Part shown: positions 39,489 through 49,339 of the stretch, piece by piece
Position numbering within the stretch: the first letter of the stretch is position 1
How the letters are laid out: each line of letters opens with the position of its first letter
Source: Shewanella baltica
GTDB taxonomy: Bacteria; Pseudomonadota; Gammaproteobacteria; Enterobacterales; Shewanellaceae
Length of the DNA stretch: 64,000 nucleotides
Reading direction: 5' to 3'
Assembly: GCF_900456975.1 (NCBI RefSeq)
Contig: NZ_UGYM01000002.1
Location: 1,798,001 to 1,862,000 of the forward strand
Translations under genes and position numbers: made by a program
The notes under the pieces: generated by a model
Database searches by the model: none
Told to the model about the DNA's origin: nothing
What the model saw: only the letters and a program-made list of their open reading frames with translations

Positions 39489-40160
39489 CTATTGACGCTC
39501 GTCTCTGGCGAGTTTACGTAACTTGAGTTGTTTCTGCTGCACATTGAGGCTGGCTTTGACTAATTGCTCCACGTCAGCTTCGAGAATTTGACTGAATTCA
39601 AAGTCGGTTTGCCACTGCGGGGCAGGCGACTGAAGTTCCGCCTGAGTATTGAATTCGTGGCTTTGTGTGTCACCGCTATTAGTATCGCTATTGGCGCTGC
39701 TCTCGGTAGATAGCGTTTTTTGCGCGGTAGAGGCGGTTACTTTGCCAAAACAGAGAATAGCGACTAGCTCGTCGTGAATAAACAGGGTGATTTTATAGTG
39801 TGATCCGATGTCCAAGGCTGTGGGTGTGAGTAGTCTTAGGCCGCTGCCACCAAACTGATTGCCAATGCATTTTTCGCCTTCTTGGGTTTCTTTCTCTAAT
39901 ACATGCTGCAGCACTAAATCCACTTTGCGGGATTGCAGCTTTAAAAAGTCCACCACCACCTTAGCGTCGTTGTCTAAATGGCGCAGTTGCAGCAAGCAAT
40001 TGGCTTCGAGCGTTTTCACTTCGCTGAGTAGCTGAATACCCAATGATTGCATTGATCTTAATGCCATTTCAGAGGGTAATGGCTCGGAACTCGGCCACAG
40101 ACTTAAGTAGGCGGTAAAAGGGTGAGGCACACTAAAATACGGATTGGTGTCAGTGAACAA
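39489..40160 (-). CDS. PilZ-domain-like protein
   Basis: 223 residues. An N-terminal stretch (FTAYLSLWPSSEPLP) is followed by a helical region and a beta-barrel-like core (GGSGLRLLTPTALDIGSHYK) resembling PilZ, a c-di-GMP-binding fold. The canonical RxxxR motif is not obvious, so ligand binding is doubtful. The last about 75 residues are a polar linker (SANSDTNSGDTQSHEF) and a helix. It sits 58 nt upstream of mfd on the same strand and divergent from lolC, an arrangement I associate with Shewanella; function inferred only from fold. Confidence 0.6.
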   Translation of the reverse strand: MFTDTNPYFSVPHPFTAYLSLWPSSEPLPSEMALRSMQSLGIQLLSEVKTLEANCLLQLRHLDNDAKVVVDFLKLQSRKVDLVLQHVLEKETQEGEKCIGNQFGGSGLRLLTPTALDIGSHYKITLFIHDELVAILCFGKVTASTAQKTLSTESSANSDTNSGDTQSHEFNTQAELQSPAPQWQTDFEFSQILEADVEQLVKASLNVQQKQLKLRKLARDERQ

Positions 40161-40254
40161 GGCTTGCCTCTTTATTTATAGGACCAATACCCCTATTATC
40201 GTGCCCATCTTCATGATTTAGCAAGTTCAGCACACAGGACGCAACCCTCTTTCA

Positions 40255-41487
40255 ATGAATCCAGGATTTCCTTTCTATATTGGTTACCGTTATTGGCGGG
40301 CCAGAAAAGCGAACGCGTTCGCGTCGTTCATTACTCTATTTGCCGTTTCGGGCATTTTTTTAGGCGTTGCCGCGCTCATTGTCGTGAGCTCTGTGATGAA
40401 TGGTCTCGAAGGCCAACTCAAGCAACGTATCTTAGGCGCAGTACCGCAATTAACCCTTTATAGTGAAGCGCCTTTAGTCGATTGGACTAAGCAAGCGAGT
40501 GCGCTTAAAGCCTTACCTGGCGTATTAGGCGTGACGCCGAGCGTGTCGACGCAGGCCATGGTGCAATCGGCGGCGAGTATTCGTGCTGTGCAGGTTTATG
40601 GCGTGTTCCCCGAGTTAGCGGAAAAGTTATCTTCGGTTGCCCAGCACACTTACTCAGGTGCATTTGAGCAGCTGACGAGCGGCGACTACAAGGTGATTTT
40701 GGGCTCTGAGCTGGCAAGGCAACTTAAAGTCGCCCCCGGTGATACGGTGCGATTATTGAGTGGCGATGGTGTGGTGTATTCGCCCTTAGGCCCAGTGCCG
40801 AGCCAACGTAAGTTTTTGGTCTCAGGCATTTTTGAAATGGGCTCTCAGGTCGATGCGGGCGTGGCGTATATCCATTATCAAGATGCGAAACGGCTGATGC
40901 GTCAACCCAGTGAGGCTATTGATCAGCTCAGACTCTATTTAGCCGATCCCTTTAGCGCACCCGCTTTAGCGCCTAAAGTTCAGGATATATTAGCTAAACA
41001 AGGTGTTAAGGCGACAACCAGCGATTGGCGTGATACCTATGGCCACTTGTTTGGCGCGGTCAAAATGGAAAAGAACATGATGTCGCTGATGTTGAGTCTG
41101 ATTGTGGCCGTGGCCGCATTCAATATCGTCTCGGCGCTGGTCATGATGGTGGTCGATAAAACCACAGATGTGGCGGTACTCAAAACCCAAGGCGTGACCA
41201 CACCCGCCGTGATGGGCATTTTTGTGGTGCAAGGGTCGCTTAATGCAGTGCTCGGTTTAGTGCTGGGGCTGGCGGTTGGGATACTCATCACCTTGAATCT
41301 GAATGGCATTATGACCACCTTAGGGATTTCTATTTTAGGTGTGGGGCAGAGCTTGCCGGTGAAATTGGAGTTGATGCAGTTGTCTGTGATCGTGATTGGT
41401 ACGCTACTGGTGACCCTGCTGGCGACCTTATATCCCGCACTGCGCGCCGCCAATGTGCAACCCGCGACTGCGCTCAGATATGAGTAA
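40255..41487 (+). CDS. lolC: Lipoprotein-releasing ABC transporter permease LolC
   Basis: 410-residue inner-membrane permease of the LolCDE complex that extracts outer-membrane lipoproteins and passes them to LolA. One N-terminal membrane helix (ASFITLFAVSGIFLGVAALI) is followed by a large periplasmic domain (about 50-270). Three C-terminal helices come after (MSLMLSLIVAVAAFNIVSAL onward), the MacB/FtsX layout. The C-terminus LYPALRAANVQPATALRYE is the family ending. It comes first in the lolCDE order. Confidence 0.94.
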   Translation: MNPGFPFYIGYRYWRARKANAFASFITLFAVSGIFLGVAALIVVSSVMNGLEGQLKQRILGAVPQLTLYSEAPLVDWTKQASALKALPGVLGVTPSVSTQAMVQSAASIRAVQVYGVFPELAEKLSSVAQHTYSGAFEQLTSGDYKVILGSELARQLKVAPGDTVRLLSGDGVVYSPLGPVPSQRKFLVSGIFEMGSQVDAGVAYIHYQDAKRLMRQPSEAIDQLRLYLADPFSAPALAPKVQDILAKQGVKATTSDWRDTYGHLFGAVKMEKNMMSLMLSLIVAVAAFNIVSALVMMVVDKTTDVAVLKTQGVTTPAVMGIFVVQGSLNAVLGLVLGLAVGILITLNLNGIMTTLGISILGVGQSLPVKLELMQLSVIVIGTLLVTLLATLYPALRAANVQPATALRYE

Positions 41488-41614
41488 CGGTATGCGAATA
41501 AACCTGTCGTTGCGACTGAGCGACGATGGAATAACGATTTCAATATACGAATAATTAAATGCATTGATTTGATGACATAAATCGATGCCAAAGCCTGTTT
41601 AAGAGAGAACTTCA

Positions 41615-42310
41615 ATGCAAGACGTGTTACTGCAAGTGCAGAGTGTCAGTAAGAGTTACCATGATGGCGCCGTGACCACGCAAGTGTTGTCTAATGTTGA
41701 TCTGCAAGTGTTTAAGGGCGAGCAGTTGGCGATTGTCGGCAGTTCAGGCTCAGGTAAAAGTACCTTGCTGCACATCATGGGCACGTTGGATGAACCAACC
41801 GCAGGTAAAGTCTTGCTGTTAGGCGAAGATTTATATCAAGTGTCCAGTGCACGCCAAGCGCAGATCCGTAACCAAGACTTAGGTTTTATCTATCAATTCC
41901 ATCATTTATTGCCAGAATTTACCGCGCTAGAAAACGTCGCTATGCCAGCGTTTATTCAAGGTAAAGATCGTAAGCTGGCGCTCGCCGATGCTAAAGCCTT
42001 GTTGGAGCGGGTCGGGTTAGGGCATCGCATGACGCACATTCCTGCCGAGCTATCTGGCGGCGAACGTCAACGTGTGGCTATCGCAAGGGCCTTGATTAAT
42101 AAACCTAAATTAGTGCTGGCCGATGAACCTACGGGTAACTTAGATGCCAACAGTGGCGATGCGGTTTATGAGTTGATCCGCGAACTCGCCGAACAACTGG
42201 GTACGGCGTTTGTGGTGGTGACCCATGATCATAAATTGGCCGCCCGTATGGATCGTCAACTGATGATGAAGAACGGCTTCCTGCAATTAGCGGCGGAAAC
42301 CCAAGTATGA
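41615..42310 (+). CDS. lolD: Lipoprotein-releasing ABC transporter ATPase LolD
   Basis: 231-residue cytoplasmic ATPase that powers lipoprotein extraction. Walker A GSSGSGKST, Q-loop in FIYQFHHLLPEF, signature LSGGERQRVAIAR, Walker B LVLADEPTGNLD and H-loop VVTHDH are all intact. It is 127 nt after lolC and overlaps lolE by four bases (ATGA), implying coupling. Confidence 0.96.
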   Translation: MQDVLLQVQSVSKSYHDGAVTTQVLSNVDLQVFKGEQLAIVGSSGSGKSTLLHIMGTLDEPTAGKVLLLGEDLYQVSSARQAQIRNQDLGFIYQFHHLLPEFTALENVAMPAFIQGKDRKLALADAKALLERVGLGHRMTHIPAELSGGERQRVAIARALINKPKLVLADEPTGNLDANSGDAVYELIRELAEQLGTAFVVVTHDHKLAARMDRQLMMKNGFLQLAAETQV

Positions 42311-43557
42311 AAGGACCGTTAGCCTTATCCATTGGTTGGCGTTTTTATCGCGCCCGCCAATCCAACAGCTTTATTAGCTTTATTTCCTTCGCATCGACTG
42401 CGGGCATCGCCTTAGGCGTGGCGGTATTGATCATCGTTCTGTCGGCGATGAACGGTTTTGAGCGCGAGTTAGAACATAGATTGCTTGGCGTCGTGCCGCA
42501 GGCGGACATAGTTGGCGTGAGTGAGCCTATCGCGAACTGGCAGAGTGTTGCCGAGGGAGCGCTGTTAATTGAAGGTATTCGCGGCGCGGCGCCTTTTATC
42601 CGCATGCAAGGTTTAGTGCAAAAGCCCGGCGGTTTTCAAGGTTTAGCCGTGGTGGGGATCGATCCAAAAGAAGAAATCAAGGTCTCGACACTGGCGCAAT
42701 TTATGAGCGATGCCAGCTGGCAGAGTCTAGGCCAAGATGAGAATAACATCGTCCTTGGGCAGAGTTTGTTGACCAAGTTGGGGCTTGAGGTTGGCGATAC
42801 GCTGGCCTTATATGTGCAGGATCTGGATCCAGAAGCGGCGGGCAGTTTACGCGCGGCGAAGAGCCATCGTTTTGTGGTGTCTGGCGCCTATAATCTTGGC
42901 GGCGAGCTTGAGCTGACTACGGCTTATATTCCTATGCAGTACGCGGCGCAGATTTTGAACATGAAGAGCGGCGTGACTGGCGTGCGTATTAGCGTCGATA
43001 AAGTGTTTGATGCGCCCGTCAAAGTGCGCGAGCTTGGTTATGCGCAAAAGCAGTCGGTGTATATCAGTGACTGGACCCGTACCCAAGGGCATTTATATCA
43101 AGACATTCAGTTGGTTCGCACAGTCATGTACTTAGTGCTTGTGCTGGTGATTGGTGTCGCTTGCTTTAATATCGTTTCCACCTTAGTGATGGCAGTGCGG
43201 GATAAAGCCTCTGAGATTGCGATTTTGATGACTATGGGCCTGAGCCGCCTTGCTGTGATGGGGATTTTCATGGTGCAGGGCGCCTTGAATGGTCTGCTTG
43301 GCTGTGGTCTTGGCGGGATTATCGGCGTGAGTGTGGCACTGAATTTAAGTGCGATTGCCAGTACGATGGAGCAGTTACTCGGTATTCAACTGCTGTCAGC
43401 CGATGTGTACTTTGTCGATTTTTTACCGTCTGAGTTACATGGCTCAGATGCGGTGTTGGTGATTGTGATGGCGTTTGTGATGAGCTTAGTCGCCACACTC
43501 TATCCTGCTTGGAAAGCCAGTCAGATTGCGCCAGCGCAAGCCTTAGCGGGGAGATAA
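42307..43557 (+). CDS. lolE: Lipoprotein-releasing ABC transporter permease LolE
   Basis: 416-residue partner permease of LolC with the same MacB/FtsX layout: helix 1 in FISFASTAGIALGVAVLIIV, a periplasmic domain, three helices from TVMYLVLVLVIGVACFNIVS, and the ending LYPAWKASQIAPAQAL. Having both LolC and LolE indicates the heterodimeric version of the exporter. The ATG lies within the ATGA overlap with lolD. Confidence 0.95.
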   Translation: MKGPLALSIGWRFYRARQSNSFISFISFASTAGIALGVAVLIIVLSAMNGFERELEHRLLGVVPQADIVGVSEPIANWQSVAEGALLIEGIRGAAPFIRMQGLVQKPGGFQGLAVVGIDPKEEIKVSTLAQFMSDASWQSLGQDENNIVLGQSLLTKLGLEVGDTLALYVQDLDPEAAGSLRAAKSHRFVVSGAYNLGGELELTTAYIPMQYAAQILNMKSGVTGVRISVDKVFDAPVKVRELGYAQKQSVYISDWTRTQGHLYQDIQLVRTVMYLVLVLVIGVACFNIVSTLVMAVRDKASEIAILMTMGLSRLAVMGIFMVQGALNGLLGCGLGGIIGVSVALNLSAIASTMEQLLGIQLLSADVYFVDFLPSELHGSDAVLVIVMAFVMSLVATLYPAWKASQIAPAQALAGR

Positions 43558-43752
43558 CTCAATTAGTGGTTGTTCGTCCTGTTAGCCGATTGGTGCTGAA
43601 ATCAGTGCTGACGCTTGCAGGAAACTCCTTTTATTCTCAATCACTATGTCTCAATGACTATACTATTTCTTTATTATTAGATTGTGGCGACTGAGGATGT
43701 GAGGACTTGATGACTCGAGTACTGAAGGCTTTAGAATGAAAGCCACATAAAC

Positions 43753-43800
43753 AAAAAGGCCAGTGAGCGCTCTTAGAAGAGACAGCCACTGGCCTTTTTT
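43753..43800. terminator. Bidirectional terminator between lolE and suhB
   Basis: AAAAAGGCCAGTG and CACTGGCCTTTTTT form a 13-bp stem with A/T tracts on both flanks, serving both converging transcripts. The rest of 43558-43908 holds the two repeat arrays described next. Confidence 0.93.
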
Positions 43801-43808
43801 ATGTCTAA

Positions 43809-43845
43809 CGTTTTGTATCTATGCGTTTTGTATCTATGCGTTTTG
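43809..43845 (+). repeat. Perfect 15-nt tandem duplication
   Basis: CGTTTTGTATCTATG occurs at 43809-43823 and 43824-43838 without mismatch, followed by a partial CGTTTTG. Confidence 0.95.
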
Positions 43846-43867
43846 GAAAGCTAAGTGTTAATCGAGA

Positions 43868-43920
43868 CTAACGCTTCGAGAATAACACTTCGAGATTAAC
43901 GCCTACAATTAACGCTTTAA
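43868..43920. repeat. 14-nt array overlapping the suhB stop codon
   Basis: TAACGCTTCGAGAA (43869), TAACACTTCGAGAT (43883), TAACGCCTACAAT (43897) and TAACGCTTTAA (43910, within suhB) follow each other directly. On the minus strand they are copies of the last suhB codons, AAGCGT plus TAA. Confidence 0.85.
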
Positions 43921-44712
43921 TGCTTCGTTCAATAATGGACGCATGATTTTAACTAGTTCTGTGGTCACTTTAGGTGAACCTGCAACGATGTTACCAGAAA
44001 TCAAATAGTTATGGTTGCCAGTGAAATCGGTAACCGTACCGCCCGCTTCGCGGCAGATAAGATCGCCTGCAGCGATATCCCATGGCTTTAAGCCGATTTC
44101 GAAGAAACCGTCTAAACGACCCGCGGCAACATAGGCTAAATCTAATGCGGCAGAACCTGCACGACGTAAGTCAGCACATTGGCCGAAGACTTCGCCGAAA
44201 ATAGCCATGTAAGTTTCAGTGTGTTGACGCGCCTTGAATGGGAAGCCAGTACCAATCATGGTAGGCGCTAATTCATTCACGTTGGTAACACGCAGACGGA
44301 AATCATTGAGTTTTGCGCCTTTACCACGGACGGCGGTAAAGAGTTCTTCACGGACAGGATCGTAAACAACCGCAACTTCAGTTTTACCTTTATGTTGCAG
44401 AGCGATAGAAATCGCGAAGTGGGGAATGCCTCTAACAAAGTTGTTAGTGCCATCCAGAGGGTCAACTATCCAAACGTAGTCGTTATTCTCACCGCGGTTT
44501 TCGCCTTTCTCTTCACCCACGATAGTGTGATCAGGGTAAGATTTACGAATTTGGTAAGTAATTGTCGCTTCTGCTTCCTTGTCTACACTGGTAACAAAAT
44601 CGTTGATACCTTTTGAACTGACTTCAATACGGTCAAGTTCGGTATAGGCGCGCATAATATTTTGGCCGGCCGCGCGGGCAGCGCGTACAGCAATCGTCAG
44701 CATCGGATGCAT
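43909..44712 (-). CDS. suhB: Inositol monophosphatase family protein SuhB
   Basis: 267 residues, identical in length to E. coli SuhB, a Mg-dependent inositol-1-phosphatase that also joins the rRNA antitermination complex. Metal-site motifs are GEEKGE, WIVDPLDGTNNFVRGIPHFA and KPWDIAAGDLICREAGG. The ATG at 44712 follows AGGGGA by 6 nt; a start at 44757 would add 15 unconserved residues. It is divergent from trmJ (as in E. coli, where suhB and trmJ are neighbours). Confidence 0.95.
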   Translation of the reverse strand: MHPMLTIAVRAARAAGQNIMRAYTELDRIEVSSKGINDFVTSVDKEAEATITYQIRKSYPDHTIVGEEKGENRGENNDYVWIVDPLDGTNNFVRGIPHFAISIALQHKGKTEVAVVYDPVREELFTAVRGKGAKLNDFRLRVTNVNELAPTMIGTGFPFKARQHTETYMAIFGEVFGQCADLRRAGSAALDLAYVAAGRLDGFFEIGLKPWDIAAGDLICREAGGTVTDFTGNHNYLISGNIVAGSPKVTTELVKIMRPLLNEALKR

Positions 44713-44865
44713 TGCAATCCCCTGGATGTTAAAGAACGTTAAAATAGCGGGCGGCATTATACCCGATTTGATAGTTATATCAAATACCGATTTTCATATA
44801 AGCATTCGGCAATGGCTGTGATAATATTCGTCCCCAACGTTTTATGAATTAAATTAAGTTGTTTC

Positions 44866-45594
44866 ATGCTAAGTAATATTCGAGTGGTTTTAGTGGGGAC
44901 TTCGCACCCCGGCAATATTGGTTCCACTGCCAGAGCGATGAAGACTATGGGTCTGTCAAATCTGTACCTTGCAGAACCGCGTGTTGAACCCGATGGGCAT
45001 TCCATTGCATTAGCCGCGGGTGCATCGGATATTCTGAAACATCTTGTGAAAGTGGATTCACTCGCTGAAGCGATTGCCGATTGCAGTCTCGTGATTGCAA
45101 CCAGCGCGCGCAGTCGCACCTTAGATTGGCCGATGTTAGAGCCAAGAGAAGCAGGAGTGAGATTAGCGACAGAGGCACTTAAAGGCCCCGTGGCAATCGT
45201 GTTTGGCCGTGAGAACCACGGGTTGAGCAATGAAGAGTTGCAACAGTGCACTTATCATGTGGCGATTCCTGCAAATCCTGAATACAGCTCGCTCAATCTT
45301 GCGCAAGCCGTACAAATCATTTGTTATGAAACCCGTGTTGCCCACCTCGCACAAAAAGAAGTGGCCGAAGAAGAGCTGACTGAGTATCCCTTGGCCGCCG
45401 ATCAGGAACGTTTCTTTGCACACCTTGAGACGACACTGCTATCAACCGGATTTATCATTAAGAATCATCCCGGACAAGTGATGATGAAACTGCGCCGCTT
45501 GTTTAGCCGCGCACGGATTGAGAGTCAGGAGATGAATATCCTCAGGGGTATTTTGACCTCTATTGAGAAAGTGACGGGTTCTAAAGACAAATAG
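44866..45594 (+). CDS. trmJ: tRNA (cytidine/uridine-2'-O-)-methyltransferase TrmJ
   Basis: 242-residue SPOUT-class methyltransferase that modifies position 32 of several tRNAs. [55 protein letters not shown] and [10 protein letters not shown] cover the SPOUT core. A C-terminal helical region (about 165-242) completes the bacterial TrmJ length. It lies 54 nt upstream of cysE, probably in the same transcript. Confidence 0.95.
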   Translation: MLSNIRVVLVGTSHPGNIGSTARAMKTMGLSNLYLAEPRVEPDGHSIALAAGASDILKHLVKVDSLAEAIADCSLVIATSARSRTLDWPMLEPREAGVRLATEALKGPVAIVFGRENHGLSNEELQQCTYHVAIPANPEYSSLNLAQAVQIICYETRVAHLAQKEVAEEELTEYPLAADQERFFAHLETTLLSTGFIIKNHPGQVMMKLRRLFSRARIESQEMNILRGILTSIEKVTGSKDK

Positions 45595-45648
45595 CCAAAT
45601 CCTAATCATCAATAATTACCGTACAGAATGACCGTAAAGGGATAAACA

Positions 45649-46470
45649 ATGGGCGTGATAGCTAGGCTAAAAGAAGACATTGAATCTATATATCACCGTG
45701 ATCCTGCGGCGCGCAGCGCGTTTGAGATCTTGGTTAACTATCCGGGCATGCATGCCATTTGGTTGCATCGGATAAGCCATAAGCTATGGAAGCGCGATTG
45801 GCGCTTAACGGCACGTTGTTTATCGACTTTTTCCCGTTGGTTGACGGGTGTAGAAATCCATCCAGGTGCGACCATAGGCCATCGATTTTTTATCGACCAT
45901 GGTATGGGGGTGGTGATTGGTGAAACGGCTGAGATTGGTGATGATTGCACGCTTTATCACGGTGTAACGCTTGGCGGAACCACATGGCAGGCGGGTAAAC
46001 GTCACCCGACGTTAGCCAATAACGTGGTGGTGGGCGCGGGGGCAAAAATCCTCGGTCCTATTACCATGCACGACGGTGCGCGTGTGGGTTCAAACTCGGT
46101 TGTGGTAAAAGATGTGCCAAAAGATACCACAGTAGTGGGCATTCCTGGGCGCGTGGTGGCATCACCGTCACCGCAATCGAAAGAGAAAACTGAACGCCGT
46201 AGCGCGATGGCGAAAAAATACGGTTTTGATGCATACGCAGTATCACCGGATAATCCCGATCCTGTTGCCAATGCGATAGGGCAGATGCTGGATCATATGC
46301 ATCTGATGGACTCGAAAGTTCAAGAGTTGTGTCAAGCCATCCAAGGGCTGGGTGGTAATGTCTGCACCGAAAAACTCCCAGAGCTGGATATGGGCGAGTT
46401 TAATGATGCAGAGAAAGCCGCCGCCGATAAGCGACAAAATGCTATCGATGAGTTTGATCCGAGTATTTAA
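45649..46470 (+). CDS. cysE: Serine O-acetyltransferase
   Basis: 273-residue enzyme that makes O-acetylserine, the first step of cysteine synthesis. A short helical N-terminal region precedes the left-handed hexapeptide-repeat helix: [54 protein letters not shown] and [20 protein letters not shown]. The N-terminal helical domain is shorter than in E. coli CysE, and the C-terminal tail (about 190-273) is longer, giving the SrpH/EpsC-like form common in isc-linked cysE. Placement just before isc is logical, as cysteine is the sulfur donor. Confidence 0.93.
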   Translation: MGVIARLKEDIESIYHRDPAARSAFEILVNYPGMHAIWLHRISHKLWKRDWRLTARCLSTFSRWLTGVEIHPGATIGHRFFIDHGMGVVIGETAEIGDDCTLYHGVTLGGTTWQAGKRHPTLANNVVVGAGAKILGPITMHDGARVGSNSVVVKDVPKDTTVVGIPGRVVASPSPQSKEKTERRSAMAKKYGFDAYAVSPDNPDPVANAIGQMLDHMHLMDSKVQELCQAIQGLGGNVCTEKLPELDMGEFNDAEKAAADKRQNAIDEFDPSI

Positions 46471-46552
46471 CTTTAACGTAATGGTCTGAGTGACTTAAAA
46501 GTCTAGTTTCAACGGTTCTACTTTAGCGGATCTTGTTATAAAGGCTAATACA

Positions 46553-46576
46553 GCGGTCAAACCTTAGTTTGACCGC
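46553..46576 (+). terminator. Hairpin after cysE
   Basis: GCGGTCAAAC and GTTTGACCGC form a perfect 10-bp stem with a 4-nt loop (CTTA). It lacks a T tract, so intrinsic termination is not certain, but it separates cysE from the iscR promoter region. Confidence 0.55.
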
Positions 46577-46717
46577 GCCATAGTGTACTGATCACTTTTA
46601 TCCTGGGTTTATATCGTGCTAGATGTCGATTAATTGGCGCTCTAGCATTGAATCTTAAGCCGGAAAAAGGTTAAATACCCCACCAAGATGAAAGGGTATT
46701 GGTTATGTGCGCACTCA

Positions 46718-46742
46718 ATACTTGAGTGTTTTAGTAGGTTTT
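46718..46742 (+). promoter_or_regulatory. Upstream IscR type 1-like box
   Basis: ATACTTGAGTGTTTTAGTAG then GTTTT partly matches the type 1 IscR site (ATASYYGACTRWWWYAGTCRRSTAT). It lies immediately before a better match in the same orientation. Confidence 0.5.
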
Positions 46743-46743
46743 A

Positions 46744-46768
46744 ATACTTGACTGATTTACTCGGGTAT
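46744..46768 (+). promoter_or_regulatory. IscR type 1 box upstream of iscR
   Basis: ATACTTGACTGATTTACTCG then GGTAT fits the type 1 IscR consensus closely, with ATA, GAC, the AT-rich spacer and the GGG-TAT end in place. It lies 39 nt before the iscR ATG, so holo-IscR would repress the whole isc operon. Confidence 0.8.
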
Positions 46769-46807
46769 GTTGAAATAAAGCATACCTCTTCGGGAGCTAT
46801 GGTAGTT

Positions 46808-47269
46808 ATGAAACTTACATCAAAAGGTCGTTATGCAGTAACCGCTATGCTAGATGTGGCCATCCACTCGGCATCGGGACCAGTTCCCTTAGCGGACATC
46901 TCTGAGAGACAAGGGATTTCGCTTTCCTATCTGGAACAACTCTTCGCTAAGCTAAGAAAACACGGTTTAGTTGCCAGTGTACGTGGACCGGGCGGTGGTT
47001 ATCGCTTAGGCCTAGAAGCCAATGATATTTCAGTCGGCATGGTTGTCCATGCTGTAGACGAGTCTGTCGATGCGACTCGTTGCCAAGGACTTGGCAATTG
47101 TCAGAGTGGAACTCGCTGCTTAACCCATTCACTTTGGGGCGATTTAAGCAAACAAATTTCAGATTTTTTAGATGGTATCAGTCTTGCTGGCTTGATGCAG
47201 AAACGAGATGTGCAATTTATCTCGCTTAAGCAAGACACTATGCAAAAGGAACAAAGAGTCAGTTTATAA
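46808..47269 (+). CDS. iscR: Iron-sulfur cluster regulator IscR
   Basis: 153-residue Rrf2-family repressor that senses 2Fe-2S status. The winged helix (about 1-85) contains [20 protein letters not shown] and [18 protein letters not shown]; the cluster ligands are in [17 protein letters not shown] (three Cys and one His). ATG 46808 matches the family start; upstream in-frame starts (46799, 46748) would add non-family residues, and GGGAG at 46792 is 11 nt away. It is the first gene of the isc operon and autoregulated through the upstream boxes. Confidence 0.96.
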   Translation: MKLTSKGRYAVTAMLDVAIHSASGPVPLADISERQGISLSYLEQLFAKLRKHGLVASVRGPGGGYRLGLEANDISVGMVVHAVDESVDATRCQGLGNCQSGTRCLTHSLWGDLSKQISDFLDGISLAGLMQKRDVQFISLKQDTMQKEQRVSL

Positions 47270-47349
47270 CTGAACTTTGTTATACGATAAAAATAATTTT
47301 TGTACGTTGTATGTAGCCTCGGCAGAGACTGCTCAGTACGGAGTGTGTT

Positions 47350-48564
47350 ATGAAGCTTCCTATCTATTTAGATTATGCCGCCACCACGCCTGTTGATCCA
47401 AGAGTCGCGGAAAAGATGTTCCAATGCATGACAATGGACGGCATCTTTGGTAATCCAGCCTCACGTTCACATCGCTACGGCTGGCAAGCTGAAGAAGCGG
47501 TGGATATTGCTCGCAATCAAATTGCCGAGTTAATTAACGCCGATCACCGCGAAATTGTGTTTACCTCTGGCGCTACGGAATCGAACAACTTAGCGATTAA
47601 AGGTGTTGCTCATTTCTATCACAAGAAAGGCAAGCACATCATCACCAGTAAGACTGAACATAAAGCCGTTCTTGATACCTGTCGCCAATTAGAGCGCGAA
47701 GGTTTCGAAGTGACTTATTTAGAGCCTGCGGCTAACGGCATCATTCCGATGGAACGTTTAGAAGCGGCAATGCGTGACGACACTATCCTTGTCAGCATCA
47801 TGCACGTGAATAACGAAATCGGTGTGATCCACGATATCGATGCAATCGGTGAGCTATGCCGTTCAAAAGGCATTATTTTCCACATGGATGCAGCGCAAAG
47901 TGCAGGCAAAGTGCCTATCGATGTGCAAGCCACTAAAGTGGATTTGATCTCGATTTCTGGTCACAAAATGTATGGCCCTAAAGGTATCGGCGCGCTATAT
48001 GTTCGTCGTAAGCCACGCATTCGCCTAGAAGCGCAAATGCACGGTGGTGGTCATGAGCGTGGTATGCGTAGCGGTACGTTACCAACGCATCAAATCGTAG
48101 GTTTAGGTGAAGCTGCTGCAATCGCAAAAGCGGAAATGGCCTCTGATGACGCTCGTATCGGTGCATTACGTGACAAATTATGGAATGGCATCAAGCACAT
48201 TGAAGAAACCTATATCAATGGTGATGCGATTGAGCGCGTTAGCGGTAGCCTCAACGTCAGCTTCAACTATGTTGAAGGCGAGTCGTTAATGATGGCACTG
48301 AAAGATTTAGCGGTTTCATCGGGTTCGGCATGTACCTCAGCCAGCCTAGAGCCTAGCTACGTATTACGTGCGCTTGGCTTAAACGATGAAATGGCACATA
48401 GCTCGATTCGTTTCTCTATCGGCCGTTTCACAACCGAAGAAGAAATTGATCACGCTATCGAAGTAATTACTCAATCTATTGATAAATTAAGAGAAATGTC
48501 TCCTTTGTGGGAAATGTTTAAAGATGGAATCGACCTGAACCAAGTTCAATGGGCACATCATTAA
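47350..48564 (+). CDS. iscS: Cysteine desulfurase IscS
   Basis: 404-residue PLP enzyme that mobilises sulfur from cysteine for clusters, thiamine and tRNA thiolation. [20 protein letters not shown] opens the protein, [20 protein letters not shown] holds the PLP lysine, and [20 protein letters not shown] holds the persulfide cysteine. Length equals E. coli IscS (404). It follows iscR by 80 nt and precedes iscU by 37 nt. Confidence 0.98.
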   Translation: MKLPIYLDYAATTPVDPRVAEKMFQCMTMDGIFGNPASRSHRYGWQAEEAVDIARNQIAELINADHREIVFTSGATESNNLAIKGVAHFYHKKGKHIITSKTEHKAVLDTCRQLEREGFEVTYLEPAANGIIPMERLEAAMRDDTILVSIMHVNNEIGVIHDIDAIGELCRSKGIIFHMDAAQSAGKVPIDVQATKVDLISISGHKMYGPKGIGALYVRRKPRIRLEAQMHGGGHERGMRSGTLPTHQIVGLGEAAAIAKAEMASDDARIGALRDKLWNGIKHIEETYINGDAIERVSGSLNVSFNYVEGESLMMALKDLAVSSGSACTSASLEPSYVLRALGLNDEMAHSSIRFSIGRFTTEEEIDHAIEVITQSIDKLREMSPLWEMFKDGIDLNQVQWAHH

Positions 48565-48601
48565 TTCTGACCTTTACAATAGATAATTTTGGAGCAGTAC
48601 C

Positions 48602-48985
48602 ATGGCTTACAGTGAAAAAGTGATAGATCATTATGAGAACCCACGTAACGTTGGTTCTTTTGATAAAAACGATCCTTCGGTCGTGACCGGTATGGTAGGC
48701 GCGCCTGCTTGCGGTGACGTGATGAAACTTCAGTTGAAAATTGGTGCTGATGGCATCATTCAAGACGCTAAGTTCAAAACTTACGGTTGTGGTAGCGCGA
48801 TTGCGTCTAGCTCACTGGTAACTGAGTGGGTTAAAGGCAAGACTATCGAACAAGCTGCGGCGATTAAGAACACAGATATCGCTGAAGAATTGGCATTGCC
48901 ACCGGTGAAGATCCACTGTTCAATTTTGGCTGAAGATGCCATTAAAGCTGCTATCGACGAGTACAAATCGAAACAAGCTAAGTAA
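48602..48985 (+). CDS. iscU: Iron-sulfur cluster scaffold IscU
   Basis: 127-residue scaffold on which clusters are assembled. [20 protein letters not shown] starts it; the three cysteines lie in [22 protein letters not shown] and [12 protein letters not shown]. The LPPVK motif recognised by HscA is present just before KIHC. Length matches the family. Confidence 0.98.
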   Translation: MAYSEKVIDHYENPRNVGSFDKNDPSVVTGMVGAPACGDVMKLQLKIGADGIIQDAKFKTYGCGSAIASSSLVTEWVKGKTIEQAAAIKNTDIAEELALPPVKIHCSILAEDAIKAAIDEYKSKQAK

Positions 48986-48999
48986 CATCTGGAGTTAAG

Positions 49000-49323
49000 A
49001 TGGCGATTACAATGACCCCAGCGGCAGCCGATCGTGTCAGATCTTTCTTAGTCAACCGAGGCAAAGGTGTAGGCCTGCGTCTCGGCTTAAGAACATCAGG
49101 CTGTTCTGGTATGGCTTATGTACTTGAGTTCGTTGATTCTTTAAATGATGACGATGAAGTGTTTGATATCGAAGATGTGAAAATCATCATCGATGCCAAG
49201 AGCCTCATCTATCTTCAAGGGATCGAGCTGGATTTTGTTAAAGAAGGGCTGAACGAAGGCTTCCAATTTAACAATCCTAACGCAAAAGGTGAGTGTGGTT
49301 GCGGTGAGAGTTTCACTGTTTAA
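49000..49323 (+). CDS. iscA: A-type iron-sulfur carrier IscA
   Basis: 107 residues. The three conserved cysteines are in [15 protein letters not shown] and GECGCGES at the C-terminus. [17 protein letters not shown] starts as in the family. It is 14 nt downstream of iscU within the operon. Confidence 0.97.
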   Translation: MAITMTPAAADRVRSFLVNRGKGVGLRLGLRTSGCSGMAYVLEFVDSLNDDDEVFDIEDVKIIIDAKSLIYLQGIELDFVKEGLNEGFQFNNPNAKGECGCGESFTV

Positions 49324-49339
49324 CCGCTAAAGTTGACGC

